DNA of 16,043 nt, from the NCBI GenBank assembly GCA_023416545.1, contig JAEZHO010000128.1, positions 1-16,043 on the forward strand. Direction: 5' to 3'. Within the stretch, counting starts at the first letter, position 1. The number at the start of each line of letters is the position of its first letter. A model generated the notes under the pieces. That model did not search any database. It worked only from the letters and a program-made list of their open reading frames with translations, and was not told the origin of the DNA. The position numbers and the translations under genes are program-made. The stretch comes from Pseudomonadota bacterium (GTDB lineage: Bacteria > Pseudomonadota > Alphaproteobacteria > Rhizobiales > Rhizobiaceae). Of this stretch, positions 13,342 to 16,043 are shown one piece after another.

Positions 13342-14748
13342 ATGAACCGCATCGTCCCCCTCATTCTCGCCGTCGCACTGTTCATGGAAAACATGGATTC
13401 CACCGTCATATCGACGGCGCTGCCGACGATCGCGGCCGATCTCGGCGTCGGGCCGATCACCCTGAAGCTTGCCCTCACCTCCTACATGCTGGCACTGGCG
13501 ATCTTCATTCCGGTCAGCGGCTGGATGGCGGACCGCTTCGGCGCCAAGAAGGTCTTCCGGCTCGCGCTGGTCGTGTTCATCATCGGCTCGATCTGCTGCG
13601 CCGTTTCCGGCTCGGTGTCGCAATTCGTCCTTTCCCGCTTCCTGCAGGGCATGGGCGGCGCGATGATGACGCCGGTCGGACGGCTCCTGCTCCTCAGAAC
13701 GACGGATCGCAGCGAACTCGTCTCGGCGCTCGCGCTCCTGACGATCCCCGCGCTGATCGCGCCGCTGACCGGGCCGCCCGTCGGCGGCTTCATCACCACC
13801 TATTTCGCGTGGCAGTGGATCTTCATCATCAATGTCCCGATCGGCCTTCTCGGAATATGGCTGTCCGGCATATTCCTGCCGGATATCGAGGCCGTCCGCC
13901 CGCCGCCCATAGACTGGTTCGGCTTTTTCCTCGCCTCCATGGCCGCCGCGGGCACGGTCTTCGGGCTCTCGGTCGTCAGCCTTCCCGCGCTGCCGCCGGC
14001 CTTCGGCATCTGCGCCACCCTGTTCGGCATCGCCTGCGGCATAGGCTATGTGGGGCACGCGGCGCGTCACCCCTCGCCGATCCTCAACCTCGCGATCTTC
14101 AGGAACGACGCCTTCCGGGCCGCAACGGTCAGCGGAACCATCTTCCGCATCTCCACCGGCGCCATCCCGTTCCTGATGCCGCTGATGCTGCAGCTTGGCT
14201 TCGGGCTCAACCCGTTCCAGTCGGGCATGATCACCTTTGCCGGCGCCATCGGAGCGCTGACGGTCAAGTTCGTCGCCCGGCGGGTCTTCGCGGCGACCGG
14301 GTTCAAGGCCATGCTGATCACCGCCGGCTTCCTGGCGGCGCTGACGACTGCCGCGAACGGCTTCTTCACGCCGGAAACCTCGCACGCGCTGATCATCGCC
14401 TTCCTGGTCGCGTCCGGGCTTTTCCGGTCGTTCTTCTTTACCGGCAGCAACGCGCTCAGCTATGCGGAGATCGACAATTCGCAGGCAAGCCAGGCCACCT
14501 CGATCGCCTCGGTGCTCCAGCAGGTGAGCCTCGCGCTCGGGGTCGCGTTTGCCGCGTTCATCCTGGAAATATCCGCCATGCTGTCCGGCGGGCATCTTCG
14601 GCTTGCGGACTTTCACCTGGCATTCTTCGTCGTCGCCGGCGTGTCGCTCTTCGCCATCGTTCCGCTGCTCGGCCTGAGGCGGGACGCGGGAGCAGCCGTA
14701 TCCGGTCACGGGCGCAAGGCGATCATCGAGCCCGAAGCCGCCGAGTGA
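13342..14748 (+). CDS. MFS drug exporter, DHA2 (EmrB/QacA-like) family
   Basis: This is a 468-residue inner-membrane secondary exporter, probably driven by proton exchange. Landmarks are MENMDSTVISTALPTIAADLG in the first membrane segment (the DSTVI..ALP pattern typical of DHA2 proteins), the loop motif GWMADRFGAKKVFR (60-73), RFLQGMGGAMMTPVGR (about 99-114) and the antiporter-type GPPVGGF (144-150). Hydrophobic segments continue to the end, consistent with 12-14 helices. Substrates are unknown. The start is uncertain: ATG 13342 gives the family-like MNRIVPLILA, but has no clear ribosome site; GTG 13330 and TTG 13282 are alternatives. The stop abuts the rlmE stop on the other strand with no spacer and no terminator. 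Confidence 0.88.
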   Translation: MNRIVPLILAVALFMENMDSTVISTALPTIAADLGVGPITLKLALTSYMLALAIFIPVSGWMADRFGAKKVFRLALVVFIIGSICCAVSGSVSQFVLSRFLQGMGGAMMTPVGRLLLLRTTDRSELVSALALLTIPALIAPLTGPPVGGFITTYFAWQWIFIINVPIGLLGIWLSGIFLPDIEAVRPPPIDWFGFFLASMAAAGTVFGLSVVSLPALPPAFGICATLFGIACGIGYVGHAARHPSPILNLAIFRNDAFRAATVSGTIFRISTGAIPFLMPLMLQLGFGLNPFQSGMITFAGAIGALTVKFVARRVFAATGFKAMLITAGFLAALTTAANGFFTPETSHALIIAFLVASGLFRSFFFTGSNALSYAEIDNSQASQATSIASVLQQVSLALGVAFAAFILEISAMLSGGHLRLADFHLAFFVVAGVSLFAIVPLLGLRRDAGAAVSGHGRKAIIEPEAAE

Positions 14749-15492
14749 TCAGTCTTCCGCTTCGTCGACCTCGGCTGCAGCCTCACCTTCGCCCTCGGCC
14801 TTGCGGCCCTTGAAGTGCTTGGCGAGCAGGAACATTTCCACCGATTCCGAACGGGAGGCGCCGGGCTTGATGTGGATGACCTGCCGGAAGTTCTGCTTGA
14901 GCATGTTGAGGAGATCGCGCTCGGTCCCGCCCTGGAAGGTCTTGGCCAGGAAGTGTCCGCCCTCCTTCAGGACGTCGACGGCGAAATAGGCCGCGACCTC
15001 GCACAGGTGCATGGTCCTCAGGTGGTCCGTCTTCTGGTGGCCCGTGGTGGGGGCCGCCATGTCGGAAATCACCAGGTCCGGCGCGCCGCCGATCGCATCG
15101 GTCAGCTGTTGCGGGGCCGACGGATCGAGGAAGTCGAGCTGCAGGATCCTGACGCCCGGCAGCGGCGCCATCTCGAGGAAATCGATTGCCGCGACCCGGA
15201 TGTCCTCGTCGGTCGAGCCCGTTACCTTTGCGGCGATCTGCGACCAGCTTCCGGGCGCCGCACCGAGATCGATGATCCGGCGCGCGCCCTTGAGGATCTG
15301 GTGCTTCTCGTCGATTTCCAGCAACTTGAAGGCGGCCCGGGCGCGGTAGCCCTCGAGCCTCGCCCTCTGCACGTAGGGGTCGTTGATATGGCGCTCGATC
15401 CAGCGCCGCGACGACGCCTTGAGCTTGCCCTTCTTCACCTTCTGGCCGAGCTTTCGGCCTGTCCGGTTGCCTGCGACCGGCGGTTTCGTCAT
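14749..15492 (-). CDS. rlmE: 23S rRNA (uridine(2552)-2'-O)-methyltransferase RlmE (FtsJ)
   Basis: RlmE methylates the ribose of U2552 in the 23S A-loop during late 50S assembly, using S-adenosylmethionine. The 247-residue protein has the SAM motif DLGAAPGSWSQ (75-85) and a complete catalytic K-D-K-E set: Lys56 in RAAFKLLEID, Asp144 in VISDMAAP, Lys184 in FLAKTFQGG and Glu219 in SRSESVEMF. A Lys/Arg-rich N-terminus suits rRNA binding, and about 15 acidic residues and alanines form a tail after the fold. The ATG at 15492 has AGGGGA upstream and overlaps the stop of the preceding phosphatase gene by 4 bp (ATGA), supporting this start and translational coupling. A longer in-frame reading would run into that gene. 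Confidence 0.95.
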   Translation of the reverse strand: MTKPPVAGNRTGRKLGQKVKKGKLKASSRRWIERHINDPYVQRARLEGYRARAAFKLLEIDEKHQILKGARRIIDLGAAPGSWSQIAAKVTGSTDEDIRVAAIDFLEMAPLPGVRILQLDFLDPSAPQQLTDAIGGAPDLVISDMAAPTTGHQKTDHLRTMHLCEVAAYFAVDVLKEGGHFLAKTFQGGTERDLLNMLKQNFRQVIHIKPGASRSESVEMFLLAKHFKGRKAEGEGEAAAEVDEAED

Positions 15493-16043
15493 CGACGCGT
15501 CCCCTGCTCCTGCCGCTCCACGTCGGGGCGGCGCGGCCGGATGCGGCGCCATGCACCGTCATCCGCCATCATGTCAGTCAGAATTCCCTCGCGAAGCCCG
15601 CGGTCGGCAACGCGCATGCGCGGGCTCGGCCAGCGCCGGCGGATCGCCTCCAGGATGGCGCAGCCGGCGAGCACCAGGGCGGCCCGGTCGGGGCCGATGC
15701 AGGGATTTGCGGCGCGGTCGGAAAAATCCCAGGAGAGGAGCTTCGCCTGCATCGCGGAAACCTCTGCATCCGAAAGCCACAGCCCGTCCACCTTGCGGCG
15801 GTCGTAGCGCGGCAGGTCGAGGTGAACCCCGGCAAGCGGCGTGACCGTGCCGGAGGTTCCGATCAGGTGGAAACCCGCGCCGTCTTCCCGGTGATGGCCC
15901 GCCACCGGCGGCGCCTCGAAGCCGGCCAGCATTTCCTCGACCTCGGCGACCATTCCGGCAAACACGTCCGGCGTCACGTCGCGGCCGCCGTGGCGTTCCG
16001 ACAGCGTCACCACGCCGACGGGCAGCGAGGTCCAGTGGGTGAT
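15489..16043 (-). CDS. Ppx/GppA-family phosphatase, C-terminal part (5' end outside the window)
   Basis: The reading frame is open to the right edge, so the N-terminus is missing; 184 residues are visible. The stretch SLPVGVVTLSERHGG, then HLIGTSGTVTPLAGVHLDLPRYDRRKVDGLWLS and IGPDRAALVLAGCAILEAI, match exopolyphosphatase/guanosine pentaphosphate phosphatases, which trim polyphosphate or convert pppGpp to ppGpp. The protein ends RADRGLREGIL-like (here VADRGLREGILTDMM), as usual for the family. An internal GTG at 16013 is not the real start, because family sequence continues upstream of it. It shares an ATGA overlap with rlmE. Which of the two activities dominates cannot be told from this part. 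Confidence 0.9.
   Translation of the reverse strand: MTHWTSLPVGVVTLSERHGGRDVTPDVFAGMVAEVEEMLAGFEAPPVAGHHREDGAGFHLIGTSGTVTPLAGVHLDLPRYDRRKVDGLWLSDAEVSAMQAKLLSWDFSDRAANPCIGPDRAALVLAGCAILEAIRRRWPSPRMRVADRGLREGILTDMMADDGAWRRIRPRRPDVERQEQGTRR

Noticed and set aside
13144..14709. 521-codon open frame antisense to the MFS gene
   Set aside because: It is an extremely Glu/Arg/Gly/Asp-rich translation produced by reading a hydrophobic-protein gene backwards; no start signal or domain.
1..16043. CRISPR arrays, insertion sequences, phage genes, toxin-antitoxin or anti-phage systems
   Set aside because: No spaced direct repeats, transposase or integrase motifs, or defence-type domains are seen. The genes are typical core chromosomal families, so a hidden new defence or mobile system is not supported here.

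Overview
The window looks like a piece of core chromosome from a rhizobial-type alphaproteobacterium (order Hyphomicrobiales, Sinorhizobium/Rhizobium/Shinella-like). The basis is high GC, long shadow ORFs antisense to most genes, a plant/alphaproteobacterial-type glutamate-cysteine ligase, a DUF1127 protein, a divergent katA-oxyR pair and a ppx-rlmE couple. The gene order resembles what I remember of rhizobial chromosomes, but I could not run a comparison. I see no insertion sequence, phage, plasmid, CRISPR, tRNA or rRNA feature.

Layout. Bases 68-4790 are on the plus strand: a PiT-family phosphate permease, rsmE (16S rRNA m3U1498 methyltransferase), gshA (first step of glutathione synthesis) and a DUF937 protein. 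DUF1127 (minus) and an LrhA-like LysR regulator (plus) then diverge from 5167-5358. The LysR gene converges on katA across a bidirectional terminator. katA (minus) and oxyR (plus) diverge from a 109-bp control region holding a good AT-rich dyad over the probable oxyR -10. oxyR converges with a Tat-exported dienelactone-hydrolase-like gene, overlapping it by 20 bp. Further right on the minus strand are a MAPEG membrane protein, guaB (IMP dehydrogenase) and a Tat-exported metallo-beta-lactamase-fold hydrolase of the methyl parathion hydrolase/lactonase type. A DHA2-type MFS exporter diverges from that hydrolase and abuts rlmE (23S rRNA Um2552 methyltransferase) end to end. A 5'-truncated Ppx/GppA phosphatase gene, overlapping rlmE by 4 bp, runs off the right edge.

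Function. From about 2.4 to 10.4 kb the genes lean towards redox and detoxification: glutathione synthesis, catalase, the peroxide sensor OxyR, a MAPEG protein (a family that includes glutathione transferases) and an exported hydrolase. The flanks are housekeeping (rRNA modification, GMP synthesis, phosphate). I did not find a convincing new multi-gene system. The least ordinary items are the DUF937 protein with a methionine-rich segment and repeated NPFMQ motifs, the MPH-like hydrolase divergent from an efflux pump, the DUF1127/LysR divergon, and several uncharacterised palindromes in gene-control positions.

No gene-free stretch exceeds 300 bp. The largest gaps are 13148-13341, 5167-5358, 11974-12151 and 10330-10467. 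Their contents are described under the features.
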